Source: Echinarachnius parma
Lineage: Eukaryota > Echinodermata > Echinoidea > Clypeasteroida > Echinarachniidae
Reading direction: 5' to 3'
Length of the DNA stretch: 64,000 bases
NCBI GenBank assembly: GCA_037951105.1
Contig: JBAMJV010009086.1
Span: 40,553 to 104,552 of the forward strand
A model generated the notes under the pieces. The model saw nothing but the letters and a program-made list of their open reading frames with translations, had not been told where the DNA came from and did no database searches. Positions 46,437 to 58,148 of this stretch are shown here, in pieces. The position numbers were made by a program, and so were the translations under genes. Within the stretch, counting starts at the first letter, position 1. Each line of letters opens with the position of its first letter.

Positions 46437-47083
46437 AGTGGCCAGGCAAACTAAACGCATGTTATCTTCTGTTTATCTCTATAAGTGTACACATCAACTA
46501 TTTGTAAACCATTTGACCCAAACATATTTTGTTTATTTTAAAACATTTTAGTAATTATTTTCTCCATATATTGTGAAGTCCCCATTTCTGAAAACCTCTG
46601 CAGAGTAGAATTATATTGTTGACATGTTGTGACATCATCAGCCATTCACTACTCAGTTAAAAAGAAGTTACCTTCACCCAAGCTGAGTTCCTAATTACAA
46701 TAGCATCACACGGTTGAATAGAATACCAACTCACACACCTTCAATTTCAATAGCTTTTGCTATGTCAGAAGAAAAGCACTGTCTAAGCTTTAGCATGGAG
46801 GTATGCAGGGCATGCTTTTGTTTGTATGTTCTTTTTGTACTTTCATCATTTGTTAATCTCATGGTAGCTGACCAGTGATTGACAGATGATGTCACAACAG
46901 GTCAACAATATAATTTACTATTGAGGGTTTTTTAGGAGGTGGGGCTTCAACATGAAGACAAATAAATGATAAAATGTTTAAAAATATACAAAACATATTT
47001 AGGTCAAACCGTTTACAAATATTGAATGTGTACACTAATGCAGATGAACAGAAGTCAACATGCATTTGGTTTGCAGGGCCCCT
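46437..47083. mobile_element. TTAA element B, copy 4 (outside element A)
   Basis: A full-length B copy of 647 bp with TTAA on both sides (46433-46436, 47084-47087). It does not lie inside element A, so it is an independent insertion and confirms the B borders. Confidence 0.85.
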
Positions 47084-47504
47084 TTAAAATATAATGCCAA
47101 TATATAATTTCGACTTTCGTTGTGGTTATGCATGCAACAAAATAATACTGAATACAACTTGCGTGTACAGAAGCCAAGTAATTACACATGTGCATATAAG
47201 CACAATATGCGTCCTTAAATTAGAAATGGCCGCCAACCTGTCTAATGCGACCATCTGTCTATAGCAATAAATCTTCGCCGGTCCCTTGAGCGGTCGCTAT
47301 AGGCAGGTTTGTCTGTAGTTCCATGGTCCATACCGAACCATCCAGCCTGTAAGAGATGTTTTTCTGTTTCACTTTTTATTCTTTATGAGCCGAACAATCT
47401 GTAGATTTTATACGATTGCGATCAGCGATACGATTATAATTTACGATTTAATTTACAAGGCGCTCATGCGCATTTTGCTTATCGTCTACAGCGCGCCGGC
47501 ATTA

Positions 47505-47728
47505 AGCTGCGTTTCCATTAGAGCGAATTTCCGCCGCGAACATTCGCACGGACCAAATCAGTTTTATTCATATATTATTCATATACTGTATATAATTCAT
47601 ATTACATGGCGAATATTCGCAAGCTAATTTTTGCAATCGCTCCTCAGTCCTCAGAGCGATTTTTTCAATAATTCGCTGCGAAAAAAAAAAGATTCGCCGC
47701 GGAAATTCGCTCTAATGGGAACGCAGCT
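47505..47728. mobile_element. Harbinger-like MITE
   Basis: 224 bp with inverted ends AGCTGCGTTTCCATTAGAGC and GCTCTAATGGGAACGCAGCT, flanked by TTA on both sides (47502-47504, 47729-47731). A 3-bp TTA duplication is the PIF/Harbinger type. The terminal repeats extend about 37 bp. No transposase. Confidence 0.75.
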
Positions 47729-48004
47729 TTACGTCAGAAATGCCTACGGAGCATGTGCTAAAATCCTGTTTAAAGTTAAACTATTGTTTAATAAGTGAAT
47801 ACTAAAACCACACGACTTCAATATACCAAATTTATTTAGTCCGGACCTGTATAACTAAACTATTGTTTCAATTTAGTTTCGACTCGACTCCAGACTCGAC
47901 TAGACACGACTCCAGAATACCAGTCGCGAGGCCCTTTGCCGCCGCGCTGCGCGTCCACACAAGTCTATTCGCCATTTGATGCGGCGAGGAACTGACTCAA
48001 GCCG

Positions 48005-49912
48005 GGGTCTTTCCAAAAGGTGACCCCCCGAATTCTGACACCCCTAATCTGACACCCCTTTTCCCCATTCATTTTGTACATGGATTTTTTTTCCCTTTCC
48101 CCGATTTTTTTTCATGAGACAGTCTTTGTGAATGGTTCTTTTGCTTATTAATATTCATTAGCTATTTAATCGATCTTTCATAAAGAGAGGCTTGGTCTAA
48201 TTTCGTTTCTTTGATTGGCTTTTTAGGAGAGGCTTGGTCGTTTTCGAATCTGAATATTCATTAGCTATTTGTGTTTCCCACGACCTAGTTAACGGTAACC
48301 GCAACCACATACCGCGCGTTCGTGCTGTTACCAGGAATAAGTTATATTTATCCGCCATGTGGCACCACCATGCATGTATGTTGTTGTTCAATAAAAAGGC
48401 AGTTGCAAGTTAAACACAGAAAGTAGTAGACGTGCCTTATTTCTCTCCTGATCATAAGAATGCAAAAAATACATGTAATACAAAATGCTCACAATCCGGC
48501 TAGCTAGCTCTACACGTATGTGCACGTTGAACACAACGTACGTATGGAAGTACTATGCTCACTGCCATGATACCCCAACTACACAACAGTGTTTGCTGGC
48601 ACCAATCAGCGTCGCGTATTTCCGGCGTTGCACGTGCATTGATCCGGTGTAAAACTCTTCAAGCAATTAGCTTTCATGCCCGGTATATTGTATGCCTAGA
48701 CAGCCTATGTTGCCCCTAACTTGAGATCACGTGACGAGTGCGATCGATGATAGTCTCATTGATAACTTCAATACTATGTTGTTTTCCGTACATCAATGTC
48801 AAGTTAGGAACGTTGAATTTTCAAGTCCCTTCCATCTTGATTTTGTGAACTTATTTTTTCCAAAATCATGGTTTAATTTTTAACTAATATTTGTAGAACC
48901 GTTAGGAAGGGTCCATAATAATATTTGTTTAATTCATTAATGCATTCTTTGAAAATATGTGCCATGAACTTCATTTACCCCCCCCCCCCCCCCCCCACCC
49001 CCAGGCTCCCACACACGCAAAAAAAGCAAACTTCGAATGTATGCATACAAGTTATCTCATCATATCCCCTTACAACGTGTGCATTGCCTTATAATACATG
49101 GAAAAATACTTGAAGCTCCCAGATATAACAAGATCAATGGAAGATTGTATCTTATATATTGGCCCCTTTGTTGATAATTGTCATTGCGGAAGTGTACAGT
49201 GTACGTTGTACACGAATAGTGCGAGCGCGTGGCGCGCGGTGGTGTGTGTACATGTTATGTCCGATCACCAAATAACTTCATCTCCAATGAACATTTGGGA
49301 CATTTACCCTTCTAACTTTATCATAACAGTGAGTTTGTAATGAAATTTTATATCTGGTGCCCTGGCCGCGAAATTTTTTTCTCAAACAGGTTTACAAATT
49401 CCTTGTGAATTAGCGACTGCGTTATTAGTGCCATAAAAAACCTGTTTGGGAAAAAAAATCGCGCCCTGGCCACGCGCCAAGAAAATGTTCTCACAGCTCA
49501 AAAACAATAACTAACAATAATCAGAGAGAGGTGGGAAGAGACCATAGAGTTATGTATAGATTTGTGTGAAGAGACACACTGAAATGACACGGCATGACAC
49601 GGCATGCATGCACATGTGCATGTCTAGACACATAACCGGGTAAATCCAGTTATGCAATATAGCTAATGAATATTCGAAAAAGCCAATCAAAGAAACGAAA
49701 TTAGACCAAGCCTCTCTTTATGAAAGATCGAATAAATAGCTAATGAATATTAACAAGCAAAATAACTATTCACAGAGACTGTCTCATGAAAAAAAAAGCG
49801 TGGGAAAGGGAAAAAACGTGTACAAAGTGAATGTGGAAAAAGGGTGTCAGAATAGGGGTGTCAGGGGTGTCAGGGGTGTCAGAAATCGGGGGGTCATCTT
49901 TTGGAAAGACCC
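48005..49912. mobile_element. Mutator-like non-autonomous element
   Basis: 1,908 bp with imperfect terminal inverted repeats of about 250 bp, starting GGGTCTTTCCAAAAG and carrying 'tgacacccc' and 'aagcctctcttta' blocks. Flanked by the 9-bp direct repeat CTCAAGCCG (47996-48004, 49913-49921). Long TIRs plus a 9-bp target duplication are the Mutator (MULE) pattern. The interior, including a 19-base C-run at 48978, has no recognisable transposase. Confidence 0.75.
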
Positions 49913-50169
49913 CTCAAGCCGAGCAAAACAAGCTGACGCGCGTACTGTCACTCTTCGTATTGCTAATTTGCTTGGCCGGTCAGCTCCAAAGACCCTGTTT
50001 ATCGCATGGCTGGTCAGCTCCGTAGACCCTGTTTCACATGTAACTGATTGGGGCCATTGCAGGAGCGTTCCCTGTCATATCTTATCTGCAAATCCTGCTA
50101 CTATATGTAGCTTGTGTTTCTTGTTACTTGTTACATGTTACATGTTACTGTTACGATGCTAACCCAAGG

Positions 50170-50853
50170 ACGTGATATGAGGTCCTTTTCAGGACCAGTG
50201 ATCATGGTCCTGTCTTTCAACGTTGGGGAATCCCATCACCCATGCAAGCAAGAGCTACTAGGTGACCTCTGTGTTAAAGAACCAGTGTCATGTGTTTAGC
50301 CTCCAATAGACCCATCGTGGACAAGATGTCATTAGACCCGCATCCCTGGCATGAGACTGGTGGTTGAACAGACCACATGAGCAGTATATTACGGCAGCGC
50401 AATCTACGTAAAAATAGGGCATATTAGTATGCTCAACATCGGTTACTGTCCAGGACAATATTGAAGTTTTGACAGTGCAACTAAACGGAGATATCCTGGA
50501 AACATCTGTGTACAATCCACCCACCCAGAAATTCCAATTATCTCATGAAGTGGTTGGCACCTGTAGAAATCAAATCTTAATTGGGGATCTGAATTGCCAT
50601 AGCAATCGATTGTGTTATGTTGACACTGATGAAATGGTAAACTTCTGGAGAATAGGATGGACCTTCTCAATCTTTATCTCATCCATGACCCGAAGCTCCC
50701 ACTGTCTCTTCCAGCGGCTGCTGGAGTAGAGGATTCAACCCCGACCTCATCCTCGCCAGGGCCAACTTAGCACATAAGATTACCAGACTTATCTTAGACC
50801 CGACACCGTCTAGTTGCAATCCAAGCTGTTTTCCAACATGAGACTACACTCCA
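50170..50853 (+). pseudogene. LINE 3, endonuclease region (decayed)
   Basis: Scattered pieces of a non-LTR endonuclease in shifting frames: S-F-N-V near 50215, V-Q-L-N-G-D-I and S-V-Y-N-P-P near 50472-50525, I-L-I-G-D-L-N-C-H-S near 50575, then fragments matching the end of the domain near 50720-50770. Several stops and frameshifts are present. The element is interrupted by a MITE at 50855 and resumes at 51636. Confidence 0.65.
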
Positions 50854-50854
50854 T

Positions 50855-51634
50855 AAGGCTCGGTCACATCTGACCGGATTGAGTAAACGTATGCCAAACG
50901 AACAGCAAAATTGTCAATCCGTTCGTCTCCGTTCGTATACGTTTCTTGTCCTTTTCTTGTTCGGTGAATACGTTCCTTGTACGGCGATGTCTGTTATATC
51001 CGTTTGAACTTGAAACGGACACCACCGAATACAGTCGTCCGTTGGTCGTACGTTTGTTGTACGCTGTGCATCCGTTTTGTTTGTTATCCGTTAGTTTTCC
51101 GGTCCACCGGACATCAACGGATACGAACTGAGTACTAAGTACAGGACGGACAGGAAACGTACGAGTTCCGAACAAAACGGATGCACAGCGCACAACAAAC
51201 GTACGACCAGCGGACGACTGTATTCGGTGGTGTCCGTTTCATGTTTTGTGCATGCACAAAACTTTCAAACGGATAGAACAGACATCGCCGTACAAGGAAC
51301 GTATACACCGAACAAGAAAAGGACAAGAAACGTATACGAACGGAGACGAACGGATTGACAATTTTGCTAATAAATACGTTCGAAGAACGTTTTGTCAGTT
51401 TCTTATACGTTCCACTTTCGTTTTGACCGGTTCTTGTAAGTTACTCGTACGGTGTTGTCCGTTGCTCATACGGTGATGTCTGGTAATCGTGCGTTTTTGT
51501 ACGTTAAATCCGTTTCATATCCGTTCTTCGAGCAACAATGGAGATTACGTTCGTCACCGAATTATTTTATTTCGCATATTTTCTATACGTTTGGCATACG
51601 TTTACGCAATCCGGTCAGATGTGACCAGGCCTTT
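50855..51634. mobile_element. 780-bp MITE with long inverted repeats inside LINE 3
   Basis: Ends AAGGCTCGGTCACATCTGAC and GTCAGATGTGACCAGGCCTT are complementary over about 46 bp. The interior folds again: blocks such as 'gtatacgtttcttgtcc' and 'cgaatacagtcgtccg' on the left recur as complements on the right. Both strands therefore carry similar short open frames. The target duplication is unclear (TA at most). Confidence 0.75.
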
Positions 51635-51635
51635 A

Positions 51636-52075
51636 GGAGACGTAGGAGACGATTTAACTTAAAGAAAGCAGACTGGCAGGGCCTCGCTACAGACCTTGAC
51701 GATTCTATTGAAGATTTGAACATTCCTATTGAACATTCCTCAGAAGCTTATGACAAATGTGTTCTCTGCGTATGGAAGTTTTTCGAGAAGACATGTCCAT
51801 CGAGGATGCCGCGCAGAATGTGTGCCTGGTATCTCCCCATATTTTGCTGCCATCTATGCCTCTAATGAGAAGAAGTACGAGGTCGACCATTTCTCTGATG
51901 ATTATATTGCCACCAGAGAAACCCTCAGATCGGCAATCGCATATGACCGACGCAAATCATGACAGGAGCTGATAGAGTCTATGGATATGACACACGGCAG
52001 TAAGAAGGCCTAGACAACCCTGAAGCGGATTAATAAAGATCCAAAGAAGACAAAGACACTCCACCCTGACAGTCC
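51636..52075 (+). pseudogene. LINE 3, linker between endonuclease and RT (decayed)
   Basis: Reads R-R-R-R-R-F-N-L-K-K-A-D-W, L-A-T-D-L-D-D-S-I-E-D-L and later N-E-K-K-Y-E in shifted frames. This is the region that follows the endonuclease in Jockey/RTE-like LINEs. No RT motifs follow. Confidence 0.6.
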
Positions 52076-52277
52076 TACCGCTAATCAAGTTGCACATCGA
52101 CTGCTTCACAATGGGAAAACAGATTCCCGGGATTCCCGCGCATCACAGAAAACCAAGCTACCACACTGTTGCAACGTGATAGCACTTCTAAGACCAGGAG
52201 ATCGCCCATCATTATACAAATACATGTGATTTGTATATCAAGTAATTTCGAAGGTTTATTTTGAATAGTATTTAAAA

Positions 52278-52934
52278 GCACCTGTGTTACTCTTCAGGGG
52301 TTGACCTATGACCTTTAACCATAATACAGATAATTGGTACATTGGACCATCAAATGAAAAAGGTCGTTTTAAGGTTCGTTAAACGGATTTTATAAACCGA
52401 CATTTGAACCTTAACCCCTCGAATTTGAACTTACAATATTTTATTTTCTTTAGACATAACGCAGTATATGTTATATAAGAACATACAAACAATGTACTAT
52501 GTACTATACATGCATACCTACAGTATTACTTGTAATAGTAATTTATTGCATTTTAAGGGCTGACCTCTGACATTTAACCTTCACCTTGACATTTTTTTAA
52601 TGAGGTCATGATTCAAGTGATTAATTCAAATCAGTCAAAACCGTTAAACCAAACCGAGAATTTTTAAAATCCCCCCCAAACAAAAACAAAACAATCTATG
52701 GATTGTTAGCGGCCATTTATTATTATTATTTTGAAAATATGCCCATTTATCCCAAGGTGAGCTTTTTTTCGCTGGCAACATTAACATTGTTAAAGGGACT
52801 TGGTAACATTGTCCAAATCTTCAAAATCCCATTGAAATTCTAACGGTTCTCTCATACCTTGTTGTGTTCGTATTAACAAAAAAGGCATTGGACAGGTTTC
52901 GGTTTTTCGTATTTCAGATGTTAAACTATCCACT
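52278..52934. repeat. 657-bp tandem repeat, unit 1
   Basis: Runs from 'gcacctgtgttactc' to 'ttaaactatccact' and is followed directly by an apparently identical copy. It includes the left ~145 bp of a TTAA element E. No coding content. Confidence 0.88.
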
Positions 52935-53591
52935 GCACCTGTGTTACTCTTCAGGGGTTGACCTATGACCTTTAACCATAATACAGATAATTGGTACATT
53001 GGACCATCAAATGAAAAAGGTCGTTTTAAGGTTCGTTAAACGGATTTTATAAACCGACATTTGAACCTTAACCCCTCGAATTTGAACTTACAATATTTTA
53101 TTTTCTTTAGACATAACGCAGTATATGTTATATAAGAACATACAAACAATGTACTATGTACTATACATGCATACCTACAGTATTACTTGTAATAGTAATT
53201 TATTGCATTTTAAGGGCTGACCTCTGACATTTAACCTTCACCTTGACATTTTTTTAATGAGGTCATGATTCAAGTGATTAATTCAAATCAGTCAAAACCG
53301 TTAAACCAAACCGAGAATTTTTAAAATCCCCCCCAAACAAAAACAAAACAATCTATGGATTGTTAGCGGCCATTTATTATTATTATTTTGAAAATATGCC
53401 CATTTATCCCAAGGTGAGCTTTTTTTCGCTGGCAACATTAACATTGTTAAAGGGACTTGGTAACATTGTCCAAATCTTCAAAATCCCATTGAAATTCTAA
53501 CGGTTCTCTCATACCTTGTTGTGTTCGTATTAACAAAAAAGGCATTGGACAGGTTTCGGTTTTTCGTATTTCAGATGTTAAACTATCCACT
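52935..53591. repeat. 657-bp tandem repeat, unit 2
   Basis: Second unit; I found no difference from unit 1. Its TTAA element continues beyond the unit to 53766. Confidence 0.88.
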
Positions 53592-53766
53592 GGATCGTTG
53601 AAACCGTGTGCAAAGTCAGTGCAATGAGTTAGCGGATGTCACTTTGCGTTCAACTAGTCTAAGACATTTTTACGAAATACCCAGTGGACATATCGGTTAA
53701 CAACAATATACATTGAATCAACCATTCATCACTTTTTGCACATGTCAACAAAGTTACTAGATCCCT
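53451..53766. mobile_element. TTAA element E
   Basis: 316 bp, left end AGGGACTTGGTAACATTG and right end (as complement) AGGGATCTAGTAACTTTG, flanked by TTAA (53447-53450, 53767-53770). Its left part is also in tandem unit 1 (from 52794), which shows the duplication is younger than the insertion. Confidence 0.7.
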
Positions 53767-54424
53767 TTAAGAAGGACATAACAATAGTACTAGAAATCAT
53801 TATACAAATTAGTTTAGGGGGGTGGGGGTGCATGAGCACTCCTCCTGTCTTAGATCCCAGTAGTGGCTTCATTCATTCTTGAGATATATTGCAAATAAAA
53901 CCGATGGAAAGAAGATATACAAATCTTGACAAAATAAAGAGTTCATGGGTATTGGGGGCGGGGGGGGGGGGGGGTGGTATCAGATTCCAATGCGACTATC
54001 AAATTTGCGTTTTTATAACTGAAATTTAGATATTTCGAACGCGCGAGTTAGTTGTGTTCTGCCCTTGATCGTGCTCTTTATTGAAAGCAGCACCTTTCTA
54101 CTGCCCATTGGAAATACACTCAACTAAACATTCCTTTCGCAATCATTTCACAAGCTTACTCGTGGCAGATAATATACGCATCGTTTCTTCCCAAATATTC
54201 AGCCAGTGCAGTTTTTGTGATTTTGTCAAACATGCGCAATCACAAAGCATACGCTGGGTGCCGGTTTTAGAAAGCAGTGCCAATTTGGAATACACTTAAC
54301 ATGCTTGCTGGTAGGTATCACTTAATATAAATCTTGACGAAATGGTGATACGTACCACCTAATTATGAAAATGAATCCTTATATTTAAATGATTATTTGT
54401 TTTTCTTTTTTGTTATTCTTTTCT

Positions 54425-55322
54425 ACACCCCCAACTAACATTACACCACTACACAAATAACCTACGCTACAACAACTACCACTACATCACCAACTACCAC
54501 TATACGACAACTTACCACTGTACTACAACTTCCACTACATCATCAAATACTATTATATCACGATCTACCAACACATCACAAATTACCACTATACACCACA
54601 AACTACCACTACATTACCAACTACCATAACATCATCAACTACAACTATACTACTAACTACCACTACCTCAACTACCACTACACCATCAAATACCACCATA
54701 CCACGACCTATCAATAACTACCAACACATCACAAACTACCACTACACCACTAACTACCACTACATTACCAACTACCTTAACATCATCAACTACAAATAAA
54801 CCAACTACCACTATATTACCAACTACCACCTTATCACCAACTTCCATTACATCATCGACTACCACAACACTACTAACGACCACTACAACACCACCAACTT
54901 CAACTTCAACAACATCCACTACAACACCAAATACCACTAAACCACCAACTATCACTAAACCACCGACTATCACCTCATTACCAACTACCACTACACCACC
55001 AAATTACACTACATCACCAACTACCACCTCATCGCCAACTAACATTAATTAATAAACTATCGGTACATCAACTACCACTTTAACACCAACTACCCCTACA
55101 TCACCAACTACCATAACCCCACAAACTACAACTACACCACAAAATACCACTACATCACCAACTACCACCTTATCACCAACTAACATTACATCAACAACTA
55201 CTACTACACCAACTATTTACTACATCACCAACTACCACTTCAACAACATTAACTACACCACCAACTACCATTACACCATTACATTACCAACCACCAACTA
55301 CCAACTGCCACTATAGCACCAA
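54425..55322. repeat. Thr/Pro-coding minisatellite
   Basis: Irregular repeats built from 'actaccactacaccacc'-like units. On the plus strand they mostly encode Thr and Pro, but the frame drifts and contains stops; the complement gives a Val/Gly open frame with no biological look. Probably an expanded coding or formerly coding mucin-like (PTS) tract. Confidence 0.75.
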
Positions 55323-55438
55323 CCACCACTTCCACCACAGTGCCGGTAAGAGTGACATTTCCTTTGCGCCAACCTGGCCGACGCAGGCGAGACGTGGTCC
55401 CTGTGGCGAACGGCGTTGTTCAAGCAGCGAGAATGATG
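55270..55438 (+). CDS. Possible exon: Thr/Pro stalk with basic site
   Basis: An open frame leaves the minisatellite as P-T-A-T-I-A-P-T-T-T-S-T-T-V, then R-V-T-F-P-L, R-R-R-R-D-V-V-P-V-A-N-G-V, and reaches atg|gtaag, a good donor at 55438 (phase 0). R-R-R-R-D resembles a furin-type processing site. The start is approximate, since no acceptor could be chosen in the repeat. If real, it would be the stalk C-terminal to the HYR modules. Codon use here is GC-richer than the flanks. Confidence 0.35.
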
Positions 55439-55539
55439 GTAAGAAACTGTGGTGAAAAATGGTAATGGGTGAATTATCTAGTTTTATTGTCACAATCTTC
55501 TCAACTTCCTATTCATTCAACAATCTTCTCAACTTCCTT

Positions 55540-56095
55540 CAACGCTATTCATAAGGGTAATTGTTTTCATAAGGATCTGTATTAATAACGATATATATAC
55601 TCGCTATACTGCAGTACCGCTATTAATACAACGAAAAAGGGGTCGCTATTCATAAATGCATAATGACCTTTATTCATAAGGGTCGCTGTTCATAATTCAC
55701 ATTGAGGGTCAATACTCATAAGGGTCGCTATTAATAATTAAAATTGAGGGTCACTACTCATAAGTAACAATTCATAATACGAAATCGGGGTCGCTATTCA
55801 TAAACATGAAAGAAGGGCGCTATTCATTATTTATATTTGGGGGCACTATTCATAAGGGTCGCTATTCATATTTTGAAATCAGGGTCGCTATTCATATTAT
55901 GAATCAGGGTCGCTATTCATATTATGAAGTCAGGGTCGCTATCCATAATATAAGAATAGGGTCTACGGTTAAAATGTTAAGATGTGGTCTCTAATTAAAT
56001 GAAAGCGGGGTCGCTATTCATAAAACGACAAGAGGGTCGAAATTCATACAATTATAAACGGGGTCGCTATTCATAAAATTATAACAGAGTCGCCT
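55540..56095 (+). repeat. GGGTCGCTATTCATA repeat array, forward arm
   Basis: About fifteen degenerate copies of GGGTCGCTATTCATA every 25-45 bp. The same motif in the opposite orientation fills 56640-56990, so the two arrays form the arms of one large foldback. Confidence 0.8.
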
Positions 56096-56104
56096 TTTGG
56101 TTAA

Positions 56105-56615
56105 AAGAGTACAGTTTTGGTCAAACTGAATTTTAGTAACCCAAACCTGCATCATTACATTACAAACTAATAGTTATAACTCCACCATGCTCGCGAGGAA
56201 TACAACATTACAAATGACTAAGTAAAAAGCCTGTTATCATTCAAAAAGAGCCATCAAAACTCAAAAGGGCGCTCTCTAAAAACTCGTGGATTTCAACCAT
56301 TTAAAATAAAATATTGCTCATGGGATGTTTTGTTGAAATCGTGATTAGATAGAGAGATAATCAACAATTTAAAAGCCTCTTTATAAAAAAAATGTTAACG
56401 GCTGGTTCAAAATGATTGAATACTTGTGGGGCCCCACAATTATTACAATTTCTATATTCATGGATATTTCAGCCATTTCTGAACCGATTTTGATCAATTA
56501 AAGTTAATTCTGTCATTAAAATATTATGCTCTTTCAACATTTTACGGTCAGTTTTTCATTATCTCACAAACAATTTTTTATGTAGCACCCTCTATACGAA
56601 AACTAAACTATCCCT
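56105..56615. mobile_element. TTAA element D, diverged copy 2
   Basis: 511 bp, TTAA at 56101-56104 and 56616-56619. The right end reads CTAAACTATCCCT (complement AGGGATAGTTTAG), and the interior has the family's gtggggccccac palindrome. It is inserted between the two arms of the foldback array. Confidence 0.7.
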
Positions 56616-56639
56616 TTAAAATAAGATAGGTTTCTTGAA

Positions 56640-56990
56640 TAACAATAACGAACTTTATTTATTTTGTATGAATATCGATCCTCTTCTTACATTCTGAACA
56701 GCAACCCTGATTGAGTATTATGAATAGCGACTCTCTTACATTGCGAATATCAACCCTAATTTCGTATGATGGACAGCGACCCTGAATTCGTATTATGAAT
56801 AGCTACCCTCTTCTTACAGTGTGAATAGCGACCCTCATTTCGTATTATGAATAGCGACCCTGATTTCGTTGTATGTATAACGACCCATAACAAGTAGGGA
56901 CCCTCAATGTGAATTATGAATGACGACCCCTTCATAGAATAATGAATAGCGCCCTTTTCATAAATTACCCTTAATAATAGTGAACCTTTT
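56640..56990 (-). repeat. GGGTCGCTATTCATA repeat array, reverse arm
   Basis: Copies of TATGAATAGCGACCC (reverse complement of the forward arm), ending near 'aaattacccttaat', which is the complement of the beginning of the forward arm ('aagggtaattg'). Confidence 0.8.
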
Positions 56991-57096
56991 TCAAACGATA
57001 AATATATCGACCCTTATAACAATTTGATCTGCATAGCGAGCAGACCACTCGTATTCGTATTACCTATAGAGGCATTAAATAAGTTTCGGTTTTCCA
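56988..57096. repeat. Dispersed ~105-bp repeat, copy 2
   Basis: Close match to 35658-35762 ('gatctgcatagcgagcagac'), directly after the reverse arm of the foldback. Confidence 0.65.
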
Positions 57097-57145
57097 TTGT
57101 TTCTTTCGTTATACAGATGTGATTGAACTGCTCGGATGTGATAGT

Positions 57146-57297
57146 ACAACTAACGAATGGGCTTCTTGTGAAAGTCAATCTATTACCGAGGTGGGCTCGA
57201 AATGACTATTACCCGAAGCGTAACTGAAGGTAATAGTAAGTTTGAGCTCACCGAGGTAATAGATTGCCTATCACAATCAAGCACATTAGTTAGTTGT
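57146..57297. mobile_element. 152-bp foldback MITE
   Basis: Outer ends ACAACTAAC and TTAGTTAGTTGT. The inner arms 'tctattaccgaggtgggctc' and 'gagctcaccgaggtaataga' pair around a centre near 57220. It has no coding capacity. Confidence 0.7.
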
Positions 57298-57506
57298 TTT
57301 ATATCACTCATCAATATCGCGGATTGCGTTCATTGCAAAATAAGTGTAAATCTCTTCAATATTTAATAAAATCGCTTGTAATTTTTTGCCATAAAAATCA
57401 ATGACATTGATGAAGCCAGTACTATGAGCCTCCAGAACCATGACGCTTCTAACCAATCTAACCCTACATAATGGGGGGGGGGGGGGGGGGGGGGGGGGAC
57501 ACTAGT

Positions 57507-57741
57507 CACCGGAGATATTCCAATTGTTTCCTTTCATTATCCACTCAATCCCTTGAGTTCTGCTTACAAGCATCGGGACAACGCGCCCTTTGACATTCAG
57601 TTATAGTACAGTAGGTCATCAGCCAAATTGCTATAGTGATCGGTTATACTATGACTGCATTTCAAAGGGCCCATTGTCCTGATGCATATAAGTAGAACCC
57701 AATGATAATGGAAGTAAACAATTGAAATATCTCCGATGGCG
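57507..57741. mobile_element. 235-bp foldback MITE next to a G-run
   Basis: Arms of about 105 bp: 'ggagatattccaattgttt' on the left pairs with 'aaacaattgaaatatctcc' on the right, and 'acgcgccctttga' with 'tcaaagggcccat'. A 26-base G-run (57473-57498) lies directly before it. Confidence 0.7.
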
Positions 57742-58010
57742 AATAGCAACTACACAATATGTCTACAGGTGCAAAATGGTTTAACTGGTTCCCGGTAGTC
57801 TTTATTTGTTAGTGGCTCAAGTTGAGCCACTAATGAGAATACAGGCCTTTGTGTTTAGTGCAGCCTAAGTTGATAAATATAGTAGAATACATTCGATTGT
57901 CTTTGAATCAAATAGTTTTCGTTTGAAATTGATCAAATATTTAAATTTGTTGTTTACCTGTATTTCTTTAATATCAAGTTGAAGATTTATTTCAAAGTTA
58001 TCAATATTAA

Positions 58011-58148
58011 AGGGGTAGTACAGTTTTGGTAAGGCTGAGCTTTAGTACCCAAAACCTTTTACAATAACATTACACACTAATACAGTAGTTATAGCTCTAC
58101 CATGCTCGAAAGGTATAGACAATTTACACGACTATTTGAAAAGAGCCA
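58011..58148. mobile_element. TTAA element D, truncated copy 3
   Basis: Starts after TTAA with AGGGGTAGTACAGTTTTGGT and resembles D copy 2 (complementary orientation) until it is cut at about 58148, where the direct repeat begins. Confidence 0.6.

Noticed and set aside
49743..50162. 139-codon plus-strand open frame with G-V-R-G-V-R repeats
   Set aside because: Most of it is the right terminal repeat of the Mutator-like element, including its small ggtgtcag tandem repeat, and it runs across the element border.
54686..54991. Minus-strand Val/Gly-rich 101-codon open frame
   Set aside because: It is the complement of the Thr/Pro minisatellite. Its composition comes from the repeat, not from a protein family.
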